Source of the DNA: CAVVUC01 sp963751395
GTDB lineage: Bacteria; Verrucomicrobiota; Verrucomicrobiia; Chthoniobacterales; Chthoniobacteraceae
NCBI GenBank assembly: GCA_963751395.1
Contig: CAVVUC010000004.1
Span: 248,001-312,000, forward strand
Direction of reading: 5' to 3'
Length of the DNA stretch: 64,000 bases
A program made the position numbers and the translations under genes. The notes below the pieces were generated by a model. It had not been told where the DNA came from and searched no databases. It saw only the letters and a program-made list of their open reading frames with translations. This document shows positions 26,474 to 35,537 of the stretch, piece by piece. Position 1 is the first letter of the stretch, and every line of letters starts with the position of its first letter.

Positions 26474-26889
26474 GTCATCCTGAGCGGAGTGGAGCGAAGC
26501 GAAACGCAGTCGAAGGATCCCTCGAAACAACGAGCGATGCTGCTGTTCAGCCGACCCAAAACTCCACGGGGTCCTTCGACTCTGCTGCGCTCCGCTGCCA
26601 ATGAACTCGCCCCGAATTCCGAACCTTTCGCGCGCCGCGCTTTGGACTGCGGCGGCTTGACGCCGCTTTGCGGAGGAGCGGACTTGTCCGCGCGGCGGGT
26701 GCGCACACCGCACACCCGCAGACCCTCCGTCCACGGAGACAAGTCTCCACCCGCCCCAAAGCGCGGACAAGTCCGCGCACTCCAAAGCGCTGCGCGCGAA
26801 ACAGGCCGGGGCGCTGCGTTTCGGGAAGCGCTCCCGGAGTTCATTTCCGACGCCAGCAAGATCGCGTTTGGTGAGAGCCTCAGGATGAC
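26474..26889. repeat. Composite palindromic element with GTCATCCTGAG ends
   Basis: An interval of about 416 bases bounded by GTCATCCTGAG (26474-26484) and its reverse complement CTCAGGATGAC (26879-26889). Inside are a second inverted pair (GTCGAAGGATC at 26509 and GGTCCTTCGAC at about 26572) and two palindromes of the word GCGGACTTGTCCGC (about 26676) and GCGGACAAGTCCGC (about 26762). It has no plausible gene. Its right end provides the last codons and the stop of the CreC-like kinase. Related arms occur at 42883-42985, and a similar pattern at 39461-39547. Confidence 0.75.
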
Positions 26890-28421
26890 AGCGGGAACCG
26901 CACGACGAACTCCGTCCCTTTTCCCAATTCGCTTTCCACCGAAATCGTCCCTTCGTTCACCCGCACGATGGATTGCACGATCGCGAGGCCGAGGCCGGTG
27001 CCGCGGTTTCCCGTGCGCGGATTTTCCGTGGTGAAAAAGCGGTCGAATATCTTCGAGAGCAGATCGGGCTCGATGCCGCCGCCTTCGTCGCGCACACGAA
27101 TCTCGGCGCGGCCGTCCACCCGCTCCGCGCTGATCGCGACCGCTCGTCCGGCGGGCGTGAACTGCATCGCGTTGTCGAGCAGGTTCGCCAGCATTTGCCT
27201 GAACTGCACCCCGGACGCCTTGATCGGAAGCGGCTCGCCGGGCAGCGTGCTGGAAAAGCGGATGCCCAAATGTTCGGCGCGTGCCAGATAAAGCCCGCCG
27301 ATCTCGCGCAAGACCTCCACCGCGTCGATGGGCTCCGCGGCCTGATCGGCGGGATGCGTCTCGATTCGAGAAAGCTTCAGCAGTTCGCTCACAATCCGGT
27401 CGAGCCGCTGCACCTCGCTCTGGATGTTCGTCAGAAACTTCGCGCGCGCCGCCGGGTCGTCGATCGCGCCGTCTTCGAGCACCTCCGCCGCGCCGCGAAT
27501 CGCAGCGAGCGGCGTCTTCAATTCATGCGAAAGATTGGTCGCCATCTCCTCGACGTAAGCCCTGCCTTCGAGCTTCACCCGCATCTTCTCCACGCTGCGA
27601 GCCAGCGCGCCGAGTTCGCTTTTCGACCACGTCTCGAGCCGCACGTTCGGTTCGCCCGACGCGATGCGCTCGGCTTTGTCCGCAAGCCCGGCCACCGTGC
27701 GCGTGATGTAGCCGGAGAGCAAAAATGCAAGCCCGGCAGCCATCGCAACCGCCGCGCCAATCGGCACCGCAAGATGTTTCAACTGCCGCGCGATGAAATT
27801 GCGGACGCGATTCGTCGGCTTCGACACGCTCACGGCTCCGACGATTTTTCCACCGACGAACACCGGCACCGTACTGTAGAGATTCACGCGATGGCGCGCC
27901 CGGTCGAGTTCCCATCGCGAGCCGTATTGACCGCGAAGCGCCGCCCGCACATCGCTCCAACGGGAAAAGTCGTCGCCGGACTGCGCGATGCCGGCGGTGT
28001 CGAGCACGACCTCCCCCGCGCGATCAAACGCGATGATGCGCGTATCGACTTCGTTTTTTGTAAATCCAAACAGCCGCGCCTTGATCTGAAACGTCTGGTC
28101 GAGGTTTGCGTAAACACGCTTCAGCGCCCCCGCGAGCTGCTGCGCGTCACCTTGCGATTCCGCCTGAAGGCGCGCGTAGAGTTCGGCGACCACCGTGGCC
28201 GTGTCGATCATCCCTTCCTCGGTCGAGTGCAGGTAGCTCGTCTCGATGCTTTGGCGGATTTTGTATCCGACCAGCGCGAGCGGCAGGATGAGCACGATCA
28301 TGAAGAGGAGGAAAATCTTCCACCGGATGCTGTGGAGCGGCGGCGCGACGCTCGTGATGAGCCGCGAGATGGAGCGGGCCGTCCGCGAAACGAAGCCGGG
28401 TGTGGGAGTGCGGCTGCTCAC
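26880..28421 (-). CDS. CreC-like sensor histidine kinase
   Basis: Membrane sensor kinase of 513 residues. GTG 28421 overlaps the stop of the response regulator as GTGA, which is why I reject the longer frame. Domains: membrane helix (FLLFMIVLILPLALVGYKI), periplasmic sensor with a conserved DTAGIAQSGDDFSRWSD block, second helix (VPIGAAVAMAAGLAFLLSGYI), HAMP, HisKA with NLSHELKTPLAAIRGAAEVL, then the ATPase boxes LLDNAMQFTPAG, DEGGGIE and GTGLGLAI. Architecture and sensor sequence resemble CreC. The C-terminus FPLSS and the TGA come from the end of a palindromic repeat. It phosphorylates the regulator encoded just upstream. Confidence 0.85.
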   Translation of the reverse strand: MSSRTPTPGFVSRTARSISRLITSVAPPLHSIRWKIFLLFMIVLILPLALVGYKIRQSIETSYLHSTEEGMIDTATVVAELYARLQAESQGDAQQLAGALKRVYANLDQTFQIKARLFGFTKNEVDTRIIAFDRAGEVVLDTAGIAQSGDDFSRWSDVRAALRGQYGSRWELDRARHRVNLYSTVPVFVGGKIVGAVSVSKPTNRVRNFIARQLKHLAVPIGAAVAMAAGLAFLLSGYITRTVAGLADKAERIASGEPNVRLETWSKSELGALARSVEKMRVKLEGRAYVEEMATNLSHELKTPLAAIRGAAEVLEDGAIDDPAARAKFLTNIQSEVQRLDRIVSELLKLSRIETHPADQAAEPIDAVEVLREIGGLYLARAEHLGIRFSSTLPGEPLPIKASGVQFRQMLANLLDNAMQFTPAGRAVAISAERVDGRAEIRVRDEGGGIEPDLLSKIFDRFFTTENPRTGNRGTGLGLAIVQSIVRVNEGTISVESELGKGTEFVVRFPLSS

Positions 28422-29137
28422 AATTCCTTCGCGCGGTAGCCGATGCCGCGCACGGTCTCGATAAAGTCGAACCCGCCGAATTTTTTCCGCAGCGTCTTGA
28501 TGTGAACGTCGATCGTCCGGTCGGTCACCAGTCCGCCATCGCCCCACGCCTTGTCGAGCATCTGCTCGCGCTTGAAGACGCGGCCGGGATGCTGCGTGAG
28601 CACTTCGAGGAGCTTGAACTCCTGGCGCGTGAGAGGCACGTCGTCGCCGTTGCAGCGGACGCGGAACTTCTCCGCGTCGATTTCGATCGGGCCGTAAATG
28701 TGGGACAGGCTTTCCTCCTTGTCCGAACCGGCGGGGACGCCGGTGCCACTCTGCTGCCGTCGCCGGATGGCCTTGATCCTCGCCAGCAGTTCCCGCGTGC
28801 TGAACGGCTTCACGACATAATCATCGCCGCCGATTTCGAGCCCGACCACGCGGTTGATCTCATCGGTGCGCGACGTCAGAAAAATGACCGGCACCTCGGA
28901 GAACTTGCGGATCAACCGGCAGACCTCGAAGCCGTCGATGTCGGGCAACCCCACGTCGAGCACCACCAGCGCGGGCGCTGCCTTTTTGGAAAGCTCCACC
29001 GCCTCGCGTCCCCGCTGCGTGGTCTGAACGCCGTAGCCATCGGCCTTCAGCGCGTATTCCAGCACGTCGCTGATGCGCGGATCATCCTCGACGACGAGGA
29101 TGCGAGTGGCCGCTCCGCTCGTATTTTGGTCAGGCAT
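28418..29137 (-). CDS. CreB-like response regulator, OmpR family
   Basis: Two-component regulator of 239 residues. ATG 29137 (MPDQNTSGAATRILVVEDD) is preferred to the longer frame. The receiver has acidic VEDDPRI, phospho-acceptor Asp in VVLDVGLPD, and the conserved Lys in YVVKPF. The winged-helix DNA-binding domain follows (PLTRQEFKLLEVL, DRTIDVHIKTLRKK, VRGIGYRA). It is the first gene of the minus-strand Cre-type set. The start codon follows a run of seven or more A/T bases and no strong Shine-Dalgarno. The targets are probably in the set downstream, including the CreD-like gene. Confidence 0.88.
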   Translation of the reverse strand: MPDQNTSGAATRILVVEDDPRISDVLEYALKADGYGVQTTQRGREAVELSKKAAPALVVLDVGLPDIDGFEVCRLIRKFSEVPVIFLTSRTDEINRVVGLEIGGDDYVVKPFSTRELLARIKAIRRRQQSGTGVPAGSDKEESLSHIYGPIEIDAEKFRVRCNGDDVPLTRQEFKLLEVLTQHPGRVFKREQMLDKAWGDGGLVTDRTIDVHIKTLRKKFGGFDFIETVRGIGYRAKEL

Positions 29138-29369
29138 TTTTTTACAACCCGAAAAGAATCGCCCTGCTGCCGGTGAGTTTCCAGATATAGAGCGAGGGCA
29201 CGGCACACATAACGAAACGCTTACGAGGACAATCACTAGCAGTCATTAACAATGATAGATGGCTGTAGCTGGCAAAGCGCGCAAGCTTTTCAGTCTGACA
29301 GAAAGTGGGTGCTCCGATGTACCCGGGTTTTGCTTCTCTCGTGCCCAAGTTGCGGACTTGAGCACCCCG

Positions 29370-32300
29370 TCATCCCTTTCCGTGCAACATCCAATGCCGC
29401 AGAAGATTGGCCAGTTCGGCAACTCTTGCCTCATCATTCGTCCTGCTTTTGGAGAGTTGTTCGCTGCGATGCTCGATGAAAGCCAGACGTTCCAAAAGAT
29501 CGGAAAGAACACTCCCTGCTTCGCTCTGATCGTCTGGAATCAGTGCCGTGCCTTTGATGCCATGGGAGGCCAGCAAATAAGCCAATTCAGCCTGTGAGCG
29601 ATATTTGAATTGAAGGGCTGGTGTCGCACCGCGCACTAAATTTTTTGCGCGAAAGAAAACAGTATTGGCATCGAGCATATCGTCGGCGGACGGGAGAACG
29701 GGATCGCCGTCAGGAATCACAACATCGGTTCCGTTCCCGGCGAGTCCTGCATACCATTGGGCCAACGGTTGCCGTTCGTCATCGGTGAGCGCATGCCAGA
29801 GATCGAACGCCAGTTCCTGAATTCCGAAGTCGCGTCCGCCACCCGCGCGCTGTTCCTGCTTTTGGATTTCCACGATGCGGACTTGGCGGAAGTGCGAAGC
29901 GGTTTCGTAGTAAAGTTGATTGCATAGCCGGTTGCGTTCATCGGGATTGGCGACACCGAGCATTTCAAAAACGGCGAGATCGAGGTCGCGGCGATCCGGC
30001 ATTGTCAGTTCGGAAGGCAGCGCGATGGGTTGCTCGGCGAGCTTCTTTGCAATTTCCGGTGAGCGGCATTCCATGAGAGCTTCTTCGACCATCGGGCGCG
30101 TATCCCGCTGGCAAAGGCGCTCGAAGGCAGCCCGCAGTTTTGCCGCGACATCGGGCGCGGCTTGGCGGGGATCGGGCACGTCGAGAAGGTTAACGTCCAC
30201 GACTTCGGTTTTTAGATTTCCCTCCGTGCCCGCGTAGCGACCGAAGTAGATTTTTGTCAAAGCCACGAGAGTCGAATTGAGAACGGCAACTAGCAATGAC
30301 GAGTTGCAAGCCGGATCGCTCACCGTCACGTCGTAGAGATTGCAATTAACAATGACCCGGTTCGAGTTATCGACTACGACATGGCGGTATTGCTGCGACT
30401 TCGGCCAAATGAGATGCCCGGCAGTGGTGTAGGTCAGATCATACCAACGCTCGCGGGAGGCACAGGTGGCGCGTTGCGGAACGGGAACGGCCTTGCTTTT
30501 CTTCGAGGCAAACGTGCTGCGTTCGCCATAACGCAGATAGCGGTGGACGTGTTTGCCTTTCAGTTCCGCGATGGGCGCGGAGACGAGCAGGATGAGACGA
30601 TCCAACTCTTCAGGCACAATCACCGGACGCTGGATTTTCATCAAGCTGTGAACTTCCGGCGCGAGATACTCCGACTCGATCGCGTGGATGGTTCCGTCAC
30701 CCGCTTCCACGAGTTTCACCGCGCCGGATTCCGCCTCGCTCCGTTTGCACGGCGATAAAATCGGCGCGTCGTTCCACTCTCGCGGTGTGACGTATTTTGC
30801 CAGAAACTTTGCTGTCACATCGCGCGGCATGAAAAAGTCATCGCAGCCGCTTGTGATTCCACGCTTAATCGATGCGATCTCACCAAGCCGGACGAAGCGT
30901 TTTCCTAATCGCTCCATGATCTCGAAATAAAGATCGGGCGCGCGAAGAAATTTGCCCCACTTGCCGCCGCCGTATTGACGGACGTAACCCATCTCGGGCA
31001 TTTCCATGACTGTCGCGCTGCCGCCGTTGTCTGGCGACTCGCCTTCCTCATCATCGTCATCCTCGGCTCCGTTTGTAACGCGGAGCTTTTGCATCGCGAA
31101 GAGTTGCCCAGCGCGCAACCCCTCCTCCCACAAGTCGTGTTGCCGTTTGACGATGATTCGATACGAGTCCGTTGCTTTGTTTTCCTTTGTCCGCGTAATG
31201 AGATCGCGGAGAAATTCGGCTGCTTTTTGGCGCGAATGCTCGTCTTCGCGTGTGCCAAGAATTTCTGCCAGCGGGACTTTGAGTGCGACGAATTTCACGA
31301 GTTGCGCGAAGCGCTCCGCTTCATCGTCGCAACGCTGCAAAATCACCGCGCAAGTCTTCACGCGCGCATCCTCAAACCACGGCTCCGCCTGAGTCTCGAT
31401 AATCGCGTGAATTTTGAAATGGCGCAGCGCCCACTCCTGCAACGCGAAGCCGTATTCCACATCCAGCCAGCTCGACGAAACGATGAATCCGAACCAGCCG
31501 TCGTCTTTCAAGAATGCCGTCGCCGCCGGCCAAAAGTAGCAATGCAAATCGCTTCGCCCGCCAAGTTTCAACCCTGGCCAGAGGCGCGCGCAAAGCTCCT
31601 GCAAATCTTCCTTCGCTTGCATCGGCTTCAAATTTTTCGCCGATCTTTTTGGGATGAGTTCCTGCCGGACGTAGGGCGGATTTCCGACGACCGCATCCAA
31701 ATCGGGGACGAACACCGCTTCTATGCGGCGATCATCACGCAAGCCCGATGGCAGCAGACAGAACGGTTTGTCTTTGCTAACTTCAAAGAAATTTTTTCGT
31801 GCAATGCGCGGGTAGTTTTCCTCTTCATTGATGTCCCTCGCGGCGATGTTCAACGTGGCAAGGTGCGCCGCGAAAAGCGCGATGTCGGAGCCGTAAATCT
31901 GCGTGATCCGCTGTTGATGGCTCATTGAGGGATCGAGCAGCGCCTTGCGATGATAGGCACGGACGAGGAAACTGCCCGAACCACACGCGGGATCGAGCAC
32001 CACGGAATCGGCGCGTCGGATGCAAAAGGCATTGATGACATCCACAATGTCTTCGTGCGTGTAGTGCTGGCCGAATTTGTGCCGCTCCTCCGGCGCGATG
32101 AGCCGCTGGAAGATCGCACCGAGAATGTCGCTGCGAATCCCTTTGAAATTGAACGGACGCAGATTTTCCAGCACCGAGCGCCACGCATCGGCGGAGTCTT
32201 TATGCCCGAAGACATTCAAGCCGCCCCAGTCGCTCTCATACGGATAGAAAAGCGTCTCGTAATCACCGGTAACGTCGATGGCCTTTTTGAAGACATTTTG

Positions 32301-33146
32301 AAAATGTGCATAGAGATGAACCGGCTCTTGAAGCCGCTTTGGAATCGAAAGCTCTTTCAACGTATCGAATTTCACACGGACGGATTCGTAGAAAATGAGA
32401 CGGTTTGAAAAGACGTAGCAAAGTGTCCTAGCAGCGCGGTCGATCATCAACCGCCAATAGGCCGGATCGCCGCGAACGATCATCCAGCCTTGATCCTTCG
32501 CCATCCATTCCTGCAACTGAACATCGAAACCTTTGTCGCTTGCGGCTTTGGAAAAGAGAAACTCGGAAGTAATTTTAACGGCCCAAGAAATATGACACTC
32601 GAAGGCGCGGATGAACAATTCGTCCGGCGCCATTCCCCAATCGTCACGCTCACCCGTGACAATGTGTGCGAAGTCCAGAAGGAAGATGGCGAGAAATTTC
32701 TGAATCGCATCCTCAACTTCCTGTCTCGTCAGATCATCAGGCGACTGCAATTCCTCACCGAGATCGTAATCCTTCACGCGCCTTTCGTAGAGCGGCTTCT
32801 GCCAAAGGCTGCTGTCGAACAGCACGAGCTTGTTGACGTTCCACGTAAAGAAAAACTGCGCTCCCGCGTTGGATGCCTTTAGAAAGGCGTCTTCAATCAG
32901 GCTGGAGTCGTACGGATTTCTTCCTTCGGCTGTGCCCGGAAGTTTCACTTCACCCGCGAGCAGCAGCTTTTTATTGCCGTCATAAATTCGGAGATCGGAG
33001 CGTTTCCGCTTAATGCCTTTAGACTCCTCGATTTCGACACGTCTAAAAGGAAGATCGGGATTGTCGCGAAAGATCGCTTCCGCCCATTTCATAACGCGCC
33101 CGCAAAAAGTTACTTCGTGAATGCGAATGTCATTGGGCACAGCCAT
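29370..33146 (-). CDS. Type IIG-like restriction-modification protein
   Basis: A 1258-residue defence protein. The N-terminus carries a PD-(D/E)xK-like nuclease signature (Asp51, Glu66, Lys68 in DLRIYDG and LLLAGEVKLPG). A helical region to about residue 350 leads to an N6-adenine methyltransferase: FGQHYTHEDIVD (motif X, 359-370), VLDPACGSGSFLVRAY (motif I, 383-398), GNPPYV (motif IV, 488-493). From about residue 750, GEIASIKRGITSG begins a target-recognition region of TaqI/Eco57I type. Cleavage and methylation in one chain is the type IIG design. No separate hsdS or nuclease gene is near. It stands alone between the regulator gene and an IS110 element. Site and activity cannot be read. Confidence 0.75.
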   Translation of the reverse strand: MAVPNDIRIHEVTFCGRVMKWAEAIFRDNPDLPFRRVEIEESKGIKRKRSDLRIYDGNKKLLLAGEVKLPGTAEGRNPYDSSLIEDAFLKASNAGAQFFFTWNVNKLVLFDSSLWQKPLYERRVKDYDLGEELQSPDDLTRQEVEDAIQKFLAIFLLDFAHIVTGERDDWGMAPDELFIRAFECHISWAVKITSEFLFSKAASDKGFDVQLQEWMAKDQGWMIVRGDPAYWRLMIDRAARTLCYVFSNRLIFYESVRVKFDTLKELSIPKRLQEPVHLYAHFQNVFKKAIDVTGDYETLFYPYESDWGGLNVFGHKDSADAWRSVLENLRPFNFKGIRSDILGAIFQRLIAPEERHKFGQHYTHEDIVDVINAFCIRRADSVVLDPACGSGSFLVRAYHRKALLDPSMSHQQRITQIYGSDIALFAAHLATLNIAARDINEEENYPRIARKNFFEVSKDKPFCLLPSGLRDDRRIEAVFVPDLDAVVGNPPYVRQELIPKRSAKNLKPMQAKEDLQELCARLWPGLKLGGRSDLHCYFWPAATAFLKDDGWFGFIVSSSWLDVEYGFALQEWALRHFKIHAIIETQAEPWFEDARVKTCAVILQRCDDEAERFAQLVKFVALKVPLAEILGTREDEHSRQKAAEFLRDLITRTKENKATDSYRIIVKRQHDLWEEGLRAGQLFAMQKLRVTNGAEDDDDEEGESPDNGGSATVMEMPEMGYVRQYGGGKWGKFLRAPDLYFEIMERLGKRFVRLGEIASIKRGITSGCDDFFMPRDVTAKFLAKYVTPREWNDAPILSPCKRSEAESGAVKLVEAGDGTIHAIESEYLAPEVHSLMKIQRPVIVPEELDRLILLVSAPIAELKGKHVHRYLRYGERSTFASKKSKAVPVPQRATCASRERWYDLTYTTAGHLIWPKSQQYRHVVVDNSNRVIVNCNLYDVTVSDPACNSSLLVAVLNSTLVALTKIYFGRYAGTEGNLKTEVVDVNLLDVPDPRQAAPDVAAKLRAAFERLCQRDTRPMVEEALMECRSPEIAKKLAEQPIALPSELTMPDRRDLDLAVFEMLGVANPDERNRLCNQLYYETASHFRQVRIVEIQKQEQRAGGGRDFGIQELAFDLWHALTDDERQPLAQWYAGLAGNGTDVVIPDGDPVLPSADDMLDANTVFFRAKNLVRGATPALQFKYRSQAELAYLLASHGIKGTALIPDDQSEAGSVLSDLLERLAFIEHRSEQLSKSRTNDEARVAELANLLRHWMLHGKG

Positions 33147-33254
33147 GATTCATACTGGCTACTATTCGATTTAGAGCGCAACACTTTATGAGTTTGCATG
33201 CTGCTCTCGCTTTTCGTGACGACGAACACTGAACTTTTTTCTCGATGCGAGGTT

Positions 33255-33331
33255 AACTGCCCCGGCAAGTGCGTTCCGAAAGCCTCACTCTCGGAACGAG
33301 TCCCCATGAACTGCGTTCACCACGCAGCATG
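33255..33331. repeat. 77-base direct repeat, copy A
   Basis: Begins AACTGCCCCGGCAAGTGCG and ends CACGCAGCATG. It contains two hairpins: CGTTCCGAAAG/CTCTCGGAACG and TGCGT-TCACC-ACGCA. Copy B lies at 35866-35942 and differs by one base in the first hairpin arm. Confidence 0.85.
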
Positions 33332-33573
33332 AAAATGGGGTTAGTGTTATGCGTGAACCGTCCTGCCTGGATACAAGTCGTTTTTCCCCTTGGTGCATGT
33401 AAGCCCGCGAACGAGTCTGACTGGAATGCCTGTTTTGCACCACACATTGCGTCAACCTGCGCTCCGCAAGGAGCGCGGCGGAACGCGCGGAGTAGAGTAT
33501 TCATCTGCCGGGCATTCTCCAAAGCTGGACGGTTCCAATCTGAAACCATTAACCCCTGGAGGAACCTCTGATC
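33332..33573 (+). ncRNA. Candidate bridge-RNA region of the IS110 element
   Basis: About 240 bases with no credible gene between the terminal repeat and the transposase start. Part of it can fold: the run GCGCTCCGCAAGGAGCGC (about 33461-33478) is a strong hairpin, and TGGTGCATG and TTTTGCACCA are complementary. IS110-group elements encode a guide (bridge) RNA in this place. No sequence motif proves it here. Confidence 0.35.
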
Positions 33574-34812
33574 ATGCAAGTTATCTACGAACATTGTGCC
33601 GGCCTCGACGTTCACAAGAAGAGCGTTGTCGCCTGCGTCTGGAATAGTCCGCTGACTGGCCAAACGGCCAGGGAAACTCGCAGCTTTGGCACCATGACTG
33701 CCGATCTGCTGGCCTTGAGCGACTGGCTGCAGAGCCACGCCGTGACCCATGTCGCGATGGAAAGCACCGGCGTCTATTGGAAGCCCATCTACAATTTGCT
33801 TGAAGGCCATTTTGAGTTGCTGGTGGTCAATGCGCAGCACGTCAAGGCGGTGCCGGGTCGCAAGACCGACGTGGCCGATGCCGAGTGGATTGGCGATCTG
33901 CTCCGTCACGGACTGATGCGCGGCAGTTTCATTCCGCCGCAGGCGCAGCGTGAGTTGCGCGAACTGACCCGCCACCGCAGCAATCTGGTGGGGCGCCGGG
34001 TCCAAGCGGTCAACGAACTGCAAAAAGCCCTGGAAGGCACGAATATCAAGCTGGCCAGTGTCGTCAGCGACATCACCGGAGTCTCGGCCACGGCGATGCT
34101 CCATGGCTTGCTGGAAGGACGCACCGATCGGAAAGCCTTGTCGGATTTGGCCAAGGGCCGGTTGCGTGCCAAGAAAGAGCAGTTGCAGAAGGCCCTCGAA
34201 GGCGTGCTGCGCGCCCATCACCGGCTCATCATCGCCCAATTGCTGGCCGACATCGACTTCTTCGAGGAGCAAATCGAGGAGGTCGGCCAGGAGGTCGCAC
34301 GCCGGCTGCAAAAGGACCAGGCCACCCTCGACAAGCTCGATGGGACTCCAGGCATCAACCAGCGCCTGGCCCAGGTCATTCTCGCCGAAGTCGGCACGGA
34401 TATGAGCCGGTTCCCAGACGCCAACCATTTGGTCTCCTGGGCTGGCTTGTGTCCTGGAAACAATGAAAGCGCAGGCAAGCGACGCAGCAGCCGCATCCGC
34501 CACGGCAACCAGGCGCTGAAGAACGCCCTGGTGGAAGCCGCCCATGCCGCTGCCCACACCAAAGAAACCTATCTGCAAAGCCTCTACAAACGGCTCGTCT
34601 CCAAACGGGGCAAAAAGCGGGCGATGATCGCGGTGGCCCGCAGCATCTTGGTCAGCATCTACCACATGCTCTCTCGCGACAGCATCTGGCAAGACCTCGG
34701 TGCCGACTACTTCGAGCGCCGCAATTCAGGGCAGATCATCGCGCGCCTCACCAGCCGCCTCCAAAACCTCGGCTACCAAGTCGCACTCACCCCCATTCCC
34801 ATGACTTCCTGA
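33574..34812 (+). CDS. IS110-family transposase (DEDD recombinase)
   Basis: A 412-residue recombinase with an N-terminal RuvC-like DEDD domain and a C-terminal Tnp20-type domain. Acidic residues: Asp in CAGLDVHKKSVVA, Glu in VAMESTGVYWKP, and the Asp pair in RKTDVADAEWIGDLL. A long helical linker (residues 150-260) precedes the second domain with GTPGINQRLAQVILAEVG and WAGLCPGNNESAGKRRSSR, where the catalytic Ser is expected. It starts at ATG 33574 after a GGAGG. The frame is complete with no lesions, so it may be active. It shares its strand with none of the neighbouring genes up to 40 kb. Confidence 0.95.
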   Translation: MQVIYEHCAGLDVHKKSVVACVWNSPLTGQTARETRSFGTMTADLLALSDWLQSHAVTHVAMESTGVYWKPIYNLLEGHFELLVVNAQHVKAVPGRKTDVADAEWIGDLLRHGLMRGSFIPPQAQRELRELTRHRSNLVGRRVQAVNELQKALEGTNIKLASVVSDITGVSATAMLHGLLEGRTDRKALSDLAKGRLRAKKEQLQKALEGVLRAHHRLIIAQLLADIDFFEEQIEEVGQEVARRLQKDQATLDKLDGTPGINQRLAQVILAEVGTDMSRFPDANHLVSWAGLCPGNNESAGKRRSSRIRHGNQALKNALVEAAHAAAHTKETYLQSLYKRLVSKRGKKRAMIAVARSILVSIYHMLSRDSIWQDLGADYFERRNSGQIIARLTSRLQNLGYQVALTPIPMTS

Positions 34813-34860
34813 TCTATTTTCGGAGTAGGTTGAAAGAGTTTTCAAGCAGTGGCGGCTTGT

Positions 34861-35013
34861 TTAGCGACTCAGGGATTTACGGCTGGATGCGATCGCGAGG
34901 CTGCGGGCGCGGAGTTTTTCAAGGATGCGGAGCTTCTCGGCAAAGGGGAGCGCGGCGAGGCGGGTGCGCATCGCACGTTTGCTTTCGAGGATTCGCCGCA
35001 TTTGTTCGCTCAT
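34861..35013 (-). CDS. Small partner of a nucleotidyltransferase toxin pair (candidate)
   Basis: A 50-residue protein starting MSEQMRRILESKRAMRTRLA and ending RSLAIASSRKSLSR. It is basic and probably all-helical. Its ATG overlaps the stop of the nucleotidyltransferase-like gene by four bases (ATGA at 35010-35013), which argues for translation. In two-gene modules of this kind a small helical protein is often the antitoxin, but here it is downstream of the larger gene, so the assignment is only a guess. It lies just inside the right flank of the IS110 element. Confidence 0.5.
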   Translation of the reverse strand: MSEQMRRILESKRAMRTRLAALPFAEKLRILEKLRARSLAIASSRKSLSR

Positions 35014-35531
35014 GGTGTGTCGTGAAGGAATTTTTGCCCGAAGCGTTCCCATTTTTCAAGGAGCCTGTGACGGACAAGGACAGCGTCGAGTTGACCGCAG
35101 TCGAGCGAGCCAGCTTCGATGAATTGCAAAATGCGGCTGAAATCCTTGGCGCGTCCGGTGGCCAGCGCGATGGCGACGAGGTGCTCGGCGGTCATCACGA
35201 AGATGCGGGCTCCGTCCACTTCCGACTCGCGCGCCTGAGCGATGGCTTCTTCCTCCAAGGCACTGGCAGGAGGCAGAAATTGCACCGGCCAACCGTGGAT
35301 GACGATGTATTCGCCCTCGGCCTGGTGTCCACGCGCGATGAGGTATTCATAGATGGGCGAGCGCGTCAGCAGCGAATTCTCCGCAGCGGACTGGAGAAGA
35401 ACAAACACATCGAGATCGAGCGTGGCCACGGGTTCAAGATAGAAGGTCGCGCCGACTGCGCCGCCAATCGCGTATTTGCCGATGATTCCATCGGATTGCA
35501 TCTGGTTGAGAACAACGAAGGTTTCTTTCAT
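35010..35531 (-). CDS. Nucleotidyltransferase-fold protein, AbiEii/AbiGii-like
   Basis: A 173-residue protein whose motif YAIGGAVGATFYLEPVATLDLDVFV (Gly-Gly, then Asp-x-Asp) is that of minimal nucleotidyltransferases in the AbiEii/AbiGii toxin group. The next conserved piece is GARIFVMTAEHLVAIALATGRAKD, where Lys-Asp near the end of a helix recurs in this family. A small gene overlaps its 3' end. Such pairs act as toxin-antitoxin or abortive-infection modules. Position between two IS110-type sequences fits a mobile defence cargo. Activity and target are unknown. Confidence 0.65.
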   Translation of the reverse strand: MKETFVVLNQMQSDGIIGKYAIGGAVGATFYLEPVATLDLDVFVLLQSAAENSLLTRSPIYEYLIARGHQAEGEYIVIHGWPVQFLPPASALEEEAIAQARESEVDGARIFVMTAEHLVAIALATGRAKDFSRILQFIEAGSLDCGQLDAVLVRHRLLEKWERFGQKFLHDTP

Positions 35532-35537
35532 GACTGG

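Larger units (their letters stand above)
33255..34840 (+). mobile_element. IS110-family insertion sequence
   Basis: An element with an IS110 transposase gene and long non-coding flanks. Its left end is taken at 33255 because the first 77 bases reappear, nearly identical, at 35866-35942. Its right end is taken near 34840 because CTATTTTCGGAGTAGGTTGA (34814) recurs, slightly changed, at 35997-36022. IS110 elements lack terminal inverted repeats, so the exact ends remain uncertain. The long upstream region fits the IS110 group, in which a bridge RNA is made from the left end. Confidence 0.7.

Noticed and set aside
26489..27034. Open frames within the 26.5-kb repeat block
   Set aside because: Peptides are low-complexity Arg/Pro/Ser runs made by palindromes, and no ribosome site or conservation is apparent.
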